Part shown: piece by piece, positions 10,405 through 19,550 of the stretch
How positions within the stretch are numbered: the first letter of the stretch is position 1
Layout: the number at the start of each line of letters is the position of its first letter
Source: an uncultured Pantoea sp.
Lineage (GTDB): Bacteria; Pseudomonadota; Gammaproteobacteria; Enterobacterales; Enterobacteriaceae
Assembly (NCBI GenBank): GCA_913775175.1
Contig: CAJYKU010000031.1
Span: 1-64,000 of the forward strand
Reading direction: 5' to 3'
DNA length: 64,000 nucleotides
The notes under the pieces: generated by a model
The model's input: the letters and a program-made list of their open reading frames with translations, nothing else
Database searches by the model: none
Told to the model about the DNA's origin: nothing
Made by a program: the position numbers and the translations under genes

Positions 10405-12897
10405 ATGACCATTTCTCAGGGCATATATCCAGCTCTTTGCTTTTTTTGGCTATTGCCGGGCCAGCTATACGCTGGTGAGTATTTCGATCCTGCATTTCTG
10501 GAAACAGGCAATGCACCACGCACGACTGTGGATCTTTCTTTGTTTGAAAAGAAAGATAGTCAGATACCTGGCGATTATCGTATTGATCTTTTTTTAAATA
10601 ATAAATTTTACGATACCCGTGATGTAACCTTTCGGCTGGAAGTGAACGAACAGAACGAAAATTTTCTGGCTCCCTGCCTGAGTAAACAAATGCTCGTTTC
10701 ACTGGGTGTAAAAACGGCAGCATTTCCTGCGCTGCAAGATGATACTCAAGGCTGCGTGAATCTGGCAGCAATTCCGCATGCTGGCAGCGAATTTGATTTC
10801 AACGAACAGAAGCTAAAACTCTCTATTCCTCAGGCAGCGCTGAAAAATACGGCGCATGGCTATATCGATCCTGCACAGCGGGAGCAGGGCATTTCAGGCC
10901 TTATGCTTAGCTACAACTACAGCGGTGCGAGCTGGAAATCGGGTAACGGCACTGTTGCTGATAGCCACTATCTTAGTCTGCGTCCGGGGCTGAACATTGG
11001 CCCATGGCGACTACGCAACTTCTCTAGCTGGAATAGCAGTCAGGGAAATGCTGGTCGCTGGGAGTCCGTTTATACCTATCTGCAACGTGATATCACGGCT
11101 CTTAATGGCCAGCTCATCCTTGGAGATAGTAATTCCACGTCCGAAGTTTTTGACAGTACCCCTTTTCGTGGAGCTCAGCTTTACTCAGATGAACAAATGC
11201 AGCCTGGCAGCCTGCGAGGCTACGCGCCGGTGATCCGCGGTATTGCCCGAACTAATGCCCAGGTCACTATTATTCAGAATGGATACAGCATCTATCAAAG
11301 TTATGTACCTCCCGGTGAATTTGTTATCAACGATCTCTATCTCGGTAACAGCGGCGAGCTGAAAGTCGTAGTGAAAGAGGCGGATGGTAGCGAACAGATC
11401 TCTCTGGTGCCTTACGCTTCGGTAGCGATTATGCAGCGGGAAGGACAATATAAATATGAGGTTGTTAGTGGCACCTACCGCTCTGGCAGCCACGATGCAA
11501 AGAGTGCTCCTTTTACTCAGGGAAGCCTGATTTATGGTCTTCCGTGGGACACCTCAATATATGGTGGCATGCAGGCCGCCAGTACCTATCAGTCCCTGCT
11601 TTTTGGCGCAGGTAAAAATATGGGTAGCCTTGGTGCATTGTCATTTGATATCACCCAGGCCTGGGCTACCACTAAACAGGCAGAAAAAAAACGCGGGCAG
11701 TCGTTACGTCTTCGCTATAACAAGAATTTGTTATCAACAGGCACCAGTATCGCTATTGCAGGCTACCGCTATTCAACGACCGATTACTATACGCTGGGCG
11801 AAACGTTGAGTAGCTATCATTCACACTACGCTAATCCTGAACGGCGTCGCAGCCGTACAGAGCTGACGATAAATCAAAACCTGGGAAGCGATATCGGCTA
11901 TCTCTCTGCCATGCTGGTTAGTGAGGCATATCATACCAGCAACAAACGTAACACCTCCGCTACGCTAGGCTATGGCAATAGCTGGAAGGGTATTAGCTAT
12001 AGCCTTAATTACAGCCACAACCTGAACGTGATAAAAGCAAATAGCCAGCGCCATTATAACCAGGAGAATTTGTTTAGCCTGAGTATGAGTATACCGCTGG
12101 ATAAATGGCTCTCCTCAACACGCGCCAGTTACGCTTTTTCTGCAGCCGACAAACGCTCATCGGGTCATCGTGTCTCTCTTAGCGGTAGCGCCCTTAAGGA
12201 CAACAATCTTAACTGGAACATACAGCAAAATATTAATCCTGGTACCCAGGCAAACAGTAGCGATGCATCGTTTAGTTACAGTGGCCGTTATGCGCAGGTT
12301 GGTGCCGGCTATGGCTACAGCAAGAATGCAAAACGACTGAACTATAACCTGCAAGGGGGTCTGCTGGTTCATCCGCATGGCATAACACTCACGCCGTCGC
12401 TGGGTGAAACGATCGCTCTGGTTGAAGCCCCTGATGCCGCGGACGTGAGCGTTCGTAATCACACCGGAGTGAGTACTGATTTTCGGGGATATGCTGTCGT
12501 ACCGAATCTTATCCCTTATCAGGAGAACACCATCCAGCTTGGTTCTGACACGCTGCCGGATAATATAGAGCTGGAAAGCAACAGTCATAAAGTTGTGCCA
12601 ACCCGGGGGGCTATCGTTCAGGCTCGTTTTATCACTGCCATAGGTAAACGTCTGCTGATGACGCTTACAGATGTACATGGCAAGCCAATTCCCTTCGGTG
12701 CCGTGGTTACGCAGCACACAACCAGCCGTATCGTTGGCGATAAAGGCATCGTATTTCTTACTGGTATGGAGAACAAGGGCACTTTAGAGGTGAGTTGGGG
12801 TAAAAATCCCCATCAGCGCTGTCAGGTTCACTATCAACTCACTAATCATGAACCCACTGCAGGCGGCATTGTGCAGCTAACACAGATCTGCAAATAG
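10405..12897 (+). CDS. outer-membrane fimbrial usher (FimD/PapC family)
   Basis: 830 residues, the normal usher size. A signal peptide ends near LYAGEYFDP; YFDPAFLE is the typical mature N-terminus that recruits chaperone-subunit complexes. The 24-stranded beta-barrel includes the family block DSTPFRGAQLYSDEQMQPGS (near residue 252), followed by RGIARTNAQVTIIQNG at the plug domain. The C-terminal domains contain DFRGYAVVPNLIPYQEN and a conserved Cys pair near the end (Cys of HQRCQVHY and QICK). The usher orders subunit polymerisation and secretes the fibre. It is intact and most likely functional. Confidence 0.95.
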   Translation: MTISQGIYPALCFFWLLPGQLYAGEYFDPAFLETGNAPRTTVDLSLFEKKDSQIPGDYRIDLFLNNKFYDTRDVTFRLEVNEQNENFLAPCLSKQMLVSLGVKTAAFPALQDDTQGCVNLAAIPHAGSEFDFNEQKLKLSIPQAALKNTAHGYIDPAQREQGISGLMLSYNYSGASWKSGNGTVADSHYLSLRPGLNIGPWRLRNFSSWNSSQGNAGRWESVYTYLQRDITALNGQLILGDSNSTSEVFDSTPFRGAQLYSDEQMQPGSLRGYAPVIRGIARTNAQVTIIQNGYSIYQSYVPPGEFVINDLYLGNSGELKVVVKEADGSEQISLVPYASVAIMQREGQYKYEVVSGTYRSGSHDAKSAPFTQGSLIYGLPWDTSIYGGMQAASTYQSLLFGAGKNMGSLGALSFDITQAWATTKQAEKKRGQSLRLRYNKNLLSTGTSIAIAGYRYSTTDYYTLGETLSSYHSHYANPERRRSRTELTINQNLGSDIGYLSAMLVSEAYHTSNKRNTSATLGYGNSWKGISYSLNYSHNLNVIKANSQRHYNQENLFSLSMSIPLDKWLSSTRASYAFSAADKRSSGHRVSLSGSALKDNNLNWNIQQNINPGTQANSSDASFSYSGRYAQVGAGYGYSKNAKRLNYNLQGGLLVHPHGITLTPSLGETIALVEAPDAADVSVRNHTGVSTDFRGYAVVPNLIPYQENTIQLGSDTLPDNIELESNSHKVVPTRGAIVQARFITAIGKRLLMTLTDVHGKPIPFGAVVTQHTTSRIVGDKGIVFLTGMENKGTLEVSWGKNPHQRCQVHYQLTNHEPTAGGIVQLTQICK

Positions 12898-12923
12898 TCG
12901 TATGTTCATTAAAGGAATCCATA

Positions 12924-13958
12924 ATGACAATTAAAGCGTTATCTGTTTTCCTGGCAGTATGCGGTTTTATGGCACTGCCTGCTTTCGCTGCTGCTGTTTC
13001 AGGTAGCTGCTGGCCGATAGAAAATTCGGCACATCAGTTTCAGATTCAAAAAACCCTGACTGCCGAAAATTCCTCAAATACAGCTCGGGAAACGTGGGAT
13101 AATTTAGGAAACTTCGAGGGCACCTGTTTTTGCAACAATCCCAGCGTTGCGGAAAGTATTTATTTTGTTTTTAAAAGCTCTCGCCTGAGCCAGGGAGGCG
13201 GCACGCGCAGCGGAGACGTTATTTATTATACACTGGATAGTAAGAGAGGCATTGATATTGGTATTAACGTAAAAATCGGTGGACATGTCGGAGAGTATGT
13301 ACCTGTCGATCTGGAAAACACTACAGGGGTAGATAATAAAAACATTACAACCCGGGACTGTGAGGATAACAGCAAAAGTTATCCCTTCGGAACTGGATCC
13401 GAAGGGATTGTCCATTTAAAATTTAATCAAACCCTTTCGGGAACGTTCAATATTATTGCGCAAAACTTAATCACAATCTATGCCAGAAAAAGAACAGGTG
13501 ATTTCGACTATTCTAAACCCTTTGTTACGCTTAGCTTTAATCTGACAGTGAACATTCCGCCAAATTGTCGTATCAATGACGGGGCGGATATCAAAGTGCC
13601 CTTTGGCAATATCTCTGCAGGAGAGTTTAATCCTGAAGCGACCAGTAAGCAGCAAAACGTGCCTCTGAAAGTTACCTGCGATAATCCTGAGGATGTCAGA
13701 AATGTAAGTATCAAGTTTCGCGCCGTTGACTTTAATAAGGAAGGAAATATAAAGACGCAAAACAATCAGGGGCAGCAGCGTCAGGATATGGGAATAAAAA
13801 TATCCCATAACGGTAAAAAAATAGATGCTGCCAGTGCGGCAATCCCTTTACAAGGAGAGGAATTAACTATTACTGCAACGCCTGTAAAGCAGGAAGGGAA
13901 ATTTCCAGAACCTGGAGACTTTAAGGCTACGTCAACGCTGGATTTTGAATTTAATTGA
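12924..13958 (+). CDS. two-domain fimbrial tip adhesin
   Basis: 344 residues with a signal peptide ending near FAAAV (residue 24). An N-terminal domain of about 190 residues with four Cys (SGSCWP, GTCFC, RDCED) is followed by a C-terminal pilin domain beginning PPNCRINDGADIKVPFGNIS (near residue 212) with its partner Cys in VTCDNPED. This is the architecture of tip adhesins such as FimH or MrkD, in which the first domain binds a host or environmental ligand and the second joins the fibre. The lectin half matches no family I can name. The gene lies 26 bp after the usher, last of the four core operon genes. Confidence 0.85.
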   Translation: MTIKALSVFLAVCGFMALPAFAAAVSGSCWPIENSAHQFQIQKTLTAENSSNTARETWDNLGNFEGTCFCNNPSVAESIYFVFKSSRLSQGGGTRSGDVIYYTLDSKRGIDIGINVKIGGHVGEYVPVDLENTTGVDNKNITTRDCEDNSKSYPFGTGSEGIVHLKFNQTLSGTFNIIAQNLITIYARKRTGDFDYSKPFVTLSFNLTVNIPPNCRINDGADIKVPFGNISAGEFNPEATSKQQNVPLKVTCDNPEDVRNVSIKFRAVDFNKEGNIKTQNNQGQQRQDMGIKISHNGKKIDAASAAIPLQGEELTITATPVKQEGKFPEPGDFKATSTLDFEFN

Positions 13959-14063
13959 AGAAATGGCTTAGATCAGAAAAGTAATATCTTATTCTGCTTT
14001 GTCTATTATTGCTGTTATAAATGATTTGGTGTTATTTATTCATAAAATATAGGGAGTTATGAT

Positions 14064-15938
14064 ATGAAAGCGAGAAGCAAAAAACGTATAGTGCTATGCA
14101 TCGCTGCCTTGTTGGGCACAGGCACAGTGGCATCTCAGGTTCAGGCCAATGATATTGAGCCTTATTCTGCACCTTTTTCTGTCAAAGGTGAGAAGAGTAG
14201 AGATTATTTCGGCATGACAATGACCACAATCGGTAAATTTTCTGACAAAGACAGTAAAAATCATGTTGCCGGAGAAGATATCCTGATTACTGCCCCATGG
14301 GGAGATAACTCAAAAGGTATCGCTTACGTTATTTTCGGTACTTCCAACGGCAATACTATGCAGGAAGTCAACAGCGTTGCGGACTTCAATCCGCAAAATG
14401 CCCTTAAAATATTCCATAGTAATAAAGCCAATAAACCTGGCTCAGTGACAACAAAGTGGATGGGCAGCGCGGTACGCAAAATTGGTGATCTTAACGGCGA
14501 TGGATATGATGATTTGGTGATCGCTTCTCACTGGAATGATCAGGTTTATATTATCTGGGGCGGACCGCATCATCGTAGCGGTACACGCCTTTCTAACCAG
14601 ATAGATCTTAATGATATTGATAATGGTAACTCTCGCCTCGGTATTCGCATTCGTACGGTGACAGCTTCAGGCTCGGCCAATACTGGCGGCTGGTTTGGTA
14701 CCTCAATTGGTCCGATTAAGTACAAAAATTCCATTGCTGACGATAATAATAAGATGGTCGATCTCGCTATTGGCGATATTGATGGTACCGGTGGCCGTGG
14801 CGGAGTTGTGATTATCTACGGTAATAAAAAACCAGGTGAGCAGTGGAAGAATATCGATCTTAAACGCGATAGTTTGGGTAACTGGGCCGTTCCGGCTGAG
14901 GTCGGTGCCTATATTCGTCCGCAAATGACCGCTACTAATGGCCCGGAAAAGCCACTTAACTATAACCTCGGTCAGCAAATCAGCGACGTAGGTGATATCA
15001 ATGGCAATGGTTATAGTGATTATCTGATAGTGGATCCAGAATCTGTTAATGAAGGCCGAAAATCTGCTAACAGTGGTACAGATGGTCGTGGTACCGCCTA
15101 TCTGGTATATGGCAGTAGCTTTAACCAGGGAAATCTCGATATTTCCTCGCTTAATGCCGGACAAGCCACTCGCATTCATGGTATGGGTAGAGCCTTTCTG
15201 GGAGGGCAAACGGGGGGATCAGGTTCAATGTCTGGATCTGGCGATTTTAATATTTATCAGGAGTCCAAAAATAATAACGGAACCATTACACCGTTAGGCA
15301 ACTTTCTGAGTAAGCGTTATAACTCTTTTGCTATTAGCGCGCCTGCTGATGTAGGTATTGATGGCAAGCGTTCTGGATTGGTATGGATTATCAAAGGTAA
15401 ATCAGACGGAAGCAAACTAGCACCCTCCCTGTTCCTTGATGCAGCACATACCAGAGTTAACTATAACAAAACCTTTAGCGTAAAAGATGGCTATGCTATC
15501 TACAACGACAGACCTGGTAACAAACTAGCGGGATTTGGCCACAGTATTCTTGGCAATGTCGATCTGAACGGTGATGGCAGAAAGGATTTGGTAATCGGCG
15601 ATCCAAATGCGCTTAATGATAGTGGTATTCAGGTTGGTGCAGTCTATGTGATTCGTGGAGGTAGTTATTTGGATGAATATGCTGATGATGAGGGTATGAT
15701 CAATATCAACGATTTAGTTCGTGCAAAGATCGCTGATGTCTACTGGGGTAAAAATCAGTTTGAAAAATTTGGTGTGTCTGTTGCAGCCGGCAATTTTAAC
15801 GGCTACACGAAGGATAGTCTTGCCATCGGTTCTTATCGTGATAACAGCTACACAGGCAAGGTTATTTTCCGTATGGCGGATTATATCGTCCCGGACTATC
15901 GTGCAGATTCAAAACAGACTGCCATAGCGCCTAAATAG
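14064..15938 (+). CDS. secreted FG-GAP seven-blade beta-propeller protein (integrin-alpha-like)
   Basis: 624 residues. The N-terminus (RSKKRIVLCIAALLGTGTVA, cleavage near QVQA, residue 28) is a Sec signal peptide. I count seven FG-GAP-like blades at about residues 48-92, 131-166, 208-253, 300-350, 380-445 (degenerate), 487-532 and 566-602. Three carry canonical DxNGDG-type calcium loops: DLNGDGYDD (142-150), DINGNGYSD (311-319) and DLNGDGRKD (500-508). Typical strands such as AYVIFG, VYIIWGG, AYLVYG and VYVIRGG close the blades. No membrane anchor, LPXTG or autotransporter domain is present. The gene starts 105 bp after the adhesin with AGGGAG upstream and may be a fifth operon member. A calcium-dependent adhesion or glycan-binding role is inferred from the fold only. 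Confidence 0.82.
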   Translation: MKARSKKRIVLCIAALLGTGTVASQVQANDIEPYSAPFSVKGEKSRDYFGMTMTTIGKFSDKDSKNHVAGEDILITAPWGDNSKGIAYVIFGTSNGNTMQEVNSVADFNPQNALKIFHSNKANKPGSVTTKWMGSAVRKIGDLNGDGYDDLVIASHWNDQVYIIWGGPHHRSGTRLSNQIDLNDIDNGNSRLGIRIRTVTASGSANTGGWFGTSIGPIKYKNSIADDNNKMVDLAIGDIDGTGGRGGVVIIYGNKKPGEQWKNIDLKRDSLGNWAVPAEVGAYIRPQMTATNGPEKPLNYNLGQQISDVGDINGNGYSDYLIVDPESVNEGRKSANSGTDGRGTAYLVYGSSFNQGNLDISSLNAGQATRIHGMGRAFLGGQTGGSGSMSGSGDFNIYQESKNNNGTITPLGNFLSKRYNSFAISAPADVGIDGKRSGLVWIIKGKSDGSKLAPSLFLDAAHTRVNYNKTFSVKDGYAIYNDRPGNKLAGFGHSILGNVDLNGDGRKDLVIGDPNALNDSGIQVGAVYVIRGGSYLDEYADDEGMININDLVRAKIADVYWGKNQFEKFGVSVAAGNFNGYTKDSLAIGSYRDNSYTGKVIFRMADYIVPDYRADSKQTAIAPK

Positions 15939-16130
15939 TATCCTGCTTTCACAGTAAAGTTTGCTGTAGCGACCGGACCGGGCGATAAAAGATACGGCCC
16001 TGGTCGCTGTTACCTGATTCGGTTTTATCTGAATTGGCTGTTATTATTGCTCTGATTAGTATCGGCACACCGAATTTGGATACCTGAACAAAGGTGATAT
16101 CTTCACCTTACAGTCAAAACAGGTGACATT

Positions 16131-16285
16131 ATGACCGGACGTAACAGACGTAATTTTAGTGCAGAGTTTCGCCTCGAAGCTGCCCGGCTTGTACTCGATC
16201 AGCATGGCACCGTTGCCGCGCTATGACAATGTGCGCCGGCAAATCCACGATAGATAAACTTGAAAAAGGAGTGAGGAGGGAAATT
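16131..16285 (+). pseudogene. IS3-family transposase OrfA, N-terminal remnant
   Basis: Starting at an ATG with AGGTGA upstream, the frame reads RRNFSAEFRLEAARLVLDQH, the helix-turn-helix start of IS3-type OrfA proteins. It hits a stop at 16222-16224. The neighbouring frame continues the same protein as CAGKSTIDKLEKGVRRE, so a single frameshift splits it. The sequence then runs directly into an antisense integrase remnant. The rest of the IS is gone. Confidence 0.75.
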
Positions 16286-16985
16286 ACCCATAACGCCAGC
16301 AACGCTTTAAAAGTGATCTCGTTCTGGCGGCTAAATCCCTTTGCGGTACGTATGGCAGCAAACAACCGGATTAATTCATCGCGCGTTAACCATCTGTCGC
16401 GGGTTATCTCTTTGCCGCCTGCTTCTGCCACTTCAAAGGCGGAGCGCGGGTTAATCTCTGGGGCATGGCGTTTAATACCGTAGTCCAGTATACGGCGCGT
16501 CCAGCGTAAGACATCACTGACTATGGCAGACGCTCCGCGCGCGACAGACGATCTTTTGCAGCATATTGTCGATGTGTCGGGGGCGAACGTCCTCTACCTT
16601 AAGGTGGCCTATGTTAGGGTTTATGTCCTTATCGATGCGGCGGTGCAGAATATTCGGGTGTTTTCATCGTCCCGCAATCTGGCACTCGAAATGCTCTGCG
16701 GCTAATTCTGATACCTGGAGCGTGTTTTTCTCCTGCTCTATTTTCTCCAGCGTGTCAGCTTTGCGTTCCTGCTTCTCCCCGGCTATATCAAAGCGCAGGG
16801 CAACCCGGACTAGTAGTTCTTTGGCTGTCTCTCTTGCTTTAGCTAATGACATTTCGCCATAAGAGCCAATTAGCATAACCCGCGACTTGCGGCGAACTGA
16901 TACTGGAAGCGCCACACAGAGACTTTTTCCCCCACCCGGTGACGCAGATAAAGCCCGTTACCGTCTGAGCGCCTCTCAAACCGTT
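16284..16985 (-). pseudogene. frameshifted P4-type tyrosine integrase remnant
   Basis: On the minus strand three frames together spell a P4-like integrase. RFERRSDGNGLYLRHRVGEK (about 16985-16925) is the N-terminal DUF4102-type start. SRVMLIGSYGEMSLAKARET comes next (16890 down). A stretch reading NIGHLKVEDVRPRHIDNMLQ follows. Last is RDRWLTRDELIRLFAAIRTA with FKALLAL at 16284. The catalytic C-terminal half with the R-H-R-Y residues is missing, cut off where the IS3 remnant begins. It is inactive but marks past integration of a genomic island. No tRNA gene is nearby. Confidence 0.75.
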
Positions 16986-17123
16986 CTCCCGCCCTAATCC
17001 ATGCATTCCACTAATTTTTTAAAACATTATCTTGACGCTGACAAATCAGTTGTCTCTGTGCGTTGTCTCATATCTGACGTTAGCGGAGAATATTCTGCAG
17101 CACTCCCCCGCTGATTTTAAAGC

Positions 17124-17144
17124 GAACGGTGCTGAGCACCGTTC
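17124..17144. terminator. possible terminator hairpin at the island edge
   Basis: A perfect 9-bp stem (GAACGGTGC/GCACCGTTC) with a 3-base loop lies between the integrase remnant and the yicC stop codon. A short T run follows on the plus strand and a weaker one on the minus strand, so it could end yicC transcription. The tract from 16986 to 17270 shows nothing else. Confidence 0.4.
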
Positions 17145-17270
17145 TTTATCACCTCGCCAGACCTGCCAGAATATGGTGCTGGTTTATTGGCGCTGATTTT
17201 GTGGGGATCTCTCAGCGCATTTATCGAGCTGTATCGGTTTTGTGCGACTGAGTGCAACAGTAATGCAATG

Positions 17271-18134
17271 TTATTCGATATTCTGAATCTGCTCGCGCAT
17301 CTGCTCAATCAGCACCTTTAACTCAATGGCGGAAGCGGTGATATCCGCATTGATGGATTTCGATGCCAGCGTATTCGACTCGCGATTAAACTCCTGCATC
17401 ATAAAATCAAGCCGACGGCCAACGGCTTCTTTTTTCGTGAGAATGTTATAGGTTTCTTTGACATGTGCATCCAGGCGATCCAGCTCCTCAGCCACATCAA
17501 TGCGCTGCGCCATCATCACCAGTTCCTGCTCCAGGCGATTATTCTCCAGCTGAACTTCCGCCTCTTCCAGTTTGGTAACCAGACGTTCACGCTGCCATTT
17601 CAGTACGGCTGGCATCTGTGTCCGCACCTTGCTGACCTCCTGCGATACGCCAGCCAGGCGCTGTTCAATCAGGCTTTTCAGCGCGTTACCTTCACTTTCG
17701 CGAGCTTCAATAAAGTCAACCAGAGCACCATCCAGCGCCGTCAGCAGCTCTGCATTAATCGCATCGAGATCCTGTTCCTGTGCTGACATCACTCCCGGCC
17801 AGCGCAGAATATCCAGCGGATTAATGGCACCCTCGTCGCTCTGCATCTTCACCCAGTTAGCGGCCTGAACCAGCTGTTTCGCCAGAGATTCATTAAGCTG
17901 CAGTTCACCCTGAGCACCCGCATCGGCATCAAAGCGCAGGTGACACTCAATTTTACCGCGCGTCAGACGATTACGAATGCGCTCGCGGATCACCGGTTCC
18001 AGACTGCGAAACTGCTCTGGCAGGCGAATATATGTTTCCAGATAGCGCTGGTTAACAGAACGAAGTTCCCATGTGGCGCTGCCCCAGCTGCCTTTGGCTT
18101 CGCGACGGGCGTAAGCGGTCATACTGCGGATCAT
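17271..18134 (-). CDS. yicC: YicC family endoribonuclease
   Basis: 287 residues, the family length. It starts MIRSMTAYARREAKGSWGSA, the YicC-like N-terminal signature, and ends with the DUF1732 domain (GRRLDFMMQEFNRESNTLAS, then EQMREQIQNIE). E. coli YicC is a cytoplasmic ring-forming RNase implicated in small RNA turnover. It is divergent from the lipoprotein gene and rph, which is the usual yicC-rph order. It is the first conserved gene on the right side of the accessory region. Confidence 0.93.
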   Translation of the reverse strand: MIRSMTAYARREAKGSWGSATWELRSVNQRYLETYIRLPEQFRSLEPVIRERIRNRLTRGKIECHLRFDADAGAQGELQLNESLAKQLVQAANWVKMQSDEGAINPLDILRWPGVMSAQEQDLDAINAELLTALDGALVDFIEARESEGNALKSLIEQRLAGVSQEVSKVRTQMPAVLKWQRERLVTKLEEAEVQLENNRLEQELVMMAQRIDVAEELDRLDAHVKETYNILTKKEAVGRRLDFMMQEFNRESNTLASKSINADITASAIELKVLIEQMREQIQNIE

Positions 18135-18288
18135 AAGCTTGTACTCTTTCAGGGAATGTTCTGCGGATTATAGCGGCGTGACGCTCAGCAGGATAGGTAT
18201 AGCGAAACAGTGCTATCTTTACAGCAAACGGGTACTTACTGCGTGAATACCTTATCCGGTTAATATGATCTCTGACACAGGGTGTACG

Positions 18289-18687
18289 ATGGTTAAACCT
18301 TTTATCTCTGTGCTGATCTCTCTGGTCTGGCTGACCGGATGTCAGACAGGCGGTGCGCCCCGGCAGCCGATACCCCGGCATCATGCGCCGGAAGCACTGT
18401 GTGGTGCCGGAGAGATGATGATGCAGACAACATTGTGGCTGAGTGCTACTGGCGAACCAGAGTGGCAGCAGTTTCTGCACGATAAGCTGATCTCGCAGTT
18501 TGGCAATGCATTGACGGTTTATAACGCGGCAGGAAAGGATGAGCTGCGGCGGGTTGTGGTACTGCTCTATCAGCCGGACGCCAGATACTCTGCAACTATT
18601 GATCGTCTGCGCAAAACATACCGCGATCGCTTTGGGCTGAAAACCGCCACCCGTATTGATTCGCTGGTCTGTGCGTCAGCGCGCTGA
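18289..18687 (+). CDS. DUF3574-like lipoprotein
   Basis: About 132 residues from the ATG at 18289, chosen because AGGGTG lies just upstream and the next in-frame upstream ATG (18265) would bury the signal. The N-terminus [20 protein letters not shown] is a lipoprotein signal with lipobox LTGC. The body carries the DUF3574 pattern: [20 protein letters not shown], then [12 protein letters not shown] and VVVLLYQPD. The function of the domain is unknown. It lies between yicC and rph, facing rph, and the intergenic gap to rph is only 98 bp. I do not know this gene from the E. coli locus, where rph follows yicC directly. Confidence 0.75.
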   Translation: MVKPFISVLISLVWLTGCQTGGAPRQPIPRHHAPEALCGAGEMMMQTTLWLSATGEPEWQQFLHDKLISQFGNALTVYNAAGKDELRRVVVLLYQPDARYSATIDRLRKTYRDRFGLKTATRIDSLVCASAR

Positions 18688-18785
18688 GCCAGCAGAGAAT
18701 AGTCGTTCCGCCATTTGCAGAGAGGACAGCTGCATCCGAAGTCCGTATAATGCGCAGCCAAACTCAAGCAAGCCGGAGAGAAACC

Positions 18786-19502
18786 ATGCGTCCAGCAGGC
18801 CGTAGCACTTCTGAAGTGCGTCCCGTCACCCTCACTCGTCATTACACCAAACATGCAGAAGGCTCTGTTCTGGTTGAATTTGGCGAAACCAAAGTGCTGT
18901 GCACCGCGACCGTTGAGGAAGGCGTACCCCGTTTTCTTAAAGGCAAAGGTCAGGGCTGGGTTACTGCAGAATATGGCATGCTGCCACGTTCGACACATAG
19001 CCGAATGGCGCGTGAAGCTGCAAAAGGCAAGCAGGGTGGACGTACGCTGGAGATCCAGCGTCTCATTGCCCGCTCATTGCGCGCAGCGGTAGATCTTGCG
19101 GCGCTGGGAGAATACACCATCACGCTGGATTGCGATGTGATTCAGGCAGACGGTGGTACGCGCACGGCTTCCATCACCGGAGCCTGCGTTGCGCTGGCTG
19201 ATGCACTAAATGCACTGGTGACGGCTGGCAAACTGAAAGCCAGTCCGCTAAAAGGCATGGTGGCAGCGATCTCCGTGGGTATTGTTGGCGGCGAAGCACT
19301 CTGCGATCTGGAGTATGTGGAAGATTCTGCTGCTGAAACCGATATGAATGTGGTGATGATGGAAGATGGCCGCATGATTGAGGTACAGGGCACGGCAGAA
19401 GGTGAGCCGTTCAGTCATGAAGAGTTACTGCAGCTGCTGGCGCTGGCGCGAGGCGGCATTGAGCAGTTGATTCAGGCGCAGAAAGCAGCGCTATCTAATT
19501 GA
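18786..19502 (+). CDS. rph: ribonuclease PH
   Basis: 238 residues from the ATG at 18786, the usual RNase PH length; GGAG precedes this start. It is a phosphorolytic 3'-5' exoribonuclease that trims tRNA precursors. The motifs [13 protein letters not shown] at the start, PRSTHSRM near residue 63, [20 protein letters not shown] and [19 protein letters not shown] are all present. The frame is intact to the final residues ALSN, unlike the frameshifted rph-1 allele of E. coli K-12. The stop codon lies 8 nt before the pyrE attenuator, so rph translation can influence pyrE expression. Confidence 0.97.
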   Translation: MRPAGRSTSEVRPVTLTRHYTKHAEGSVLVEFGETKVLCTATVEEGVPRFLKGKGQGWVTAEYGMLPRSTHSRMAREAAKGKQGGRTLEIQRLIARSLRAAVDLAALGEYTITLDCDVIQADGGTRTASITGACVALADALNALVTAGKLKASPLKGMVAAISVGIVGGEALCDLEYVEDSAAETDMNVVMMEDGRMIEVQGTAEGEPFSHEELLQLLALARGGIEQLIQAQKAALSN

Positions 19503-19509
19503 TATATGA

Positions 19510-19534
19510 AGGCGACCTCAGAGTCGCCTTTTTT
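19510..19534 (+). terminator. pyrE attenuator between rph and pyrE
   Basis: AGGCGAC (19510-19516) pairs with GTCGCCT (19523-19529) around a 6-base loop and is followed by six Ts. It starts 8 nt after the rph stop and 17 nt before pyrE. In E. coli the same arrangement lets ribosomes closely following RNA polymerase at the end of rph prevent termination when UTP is low; the layout here is equivalent. Confidence 0.85.
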
Positions 19535-19550
19535 ATGTAAGGAGTAAGAG

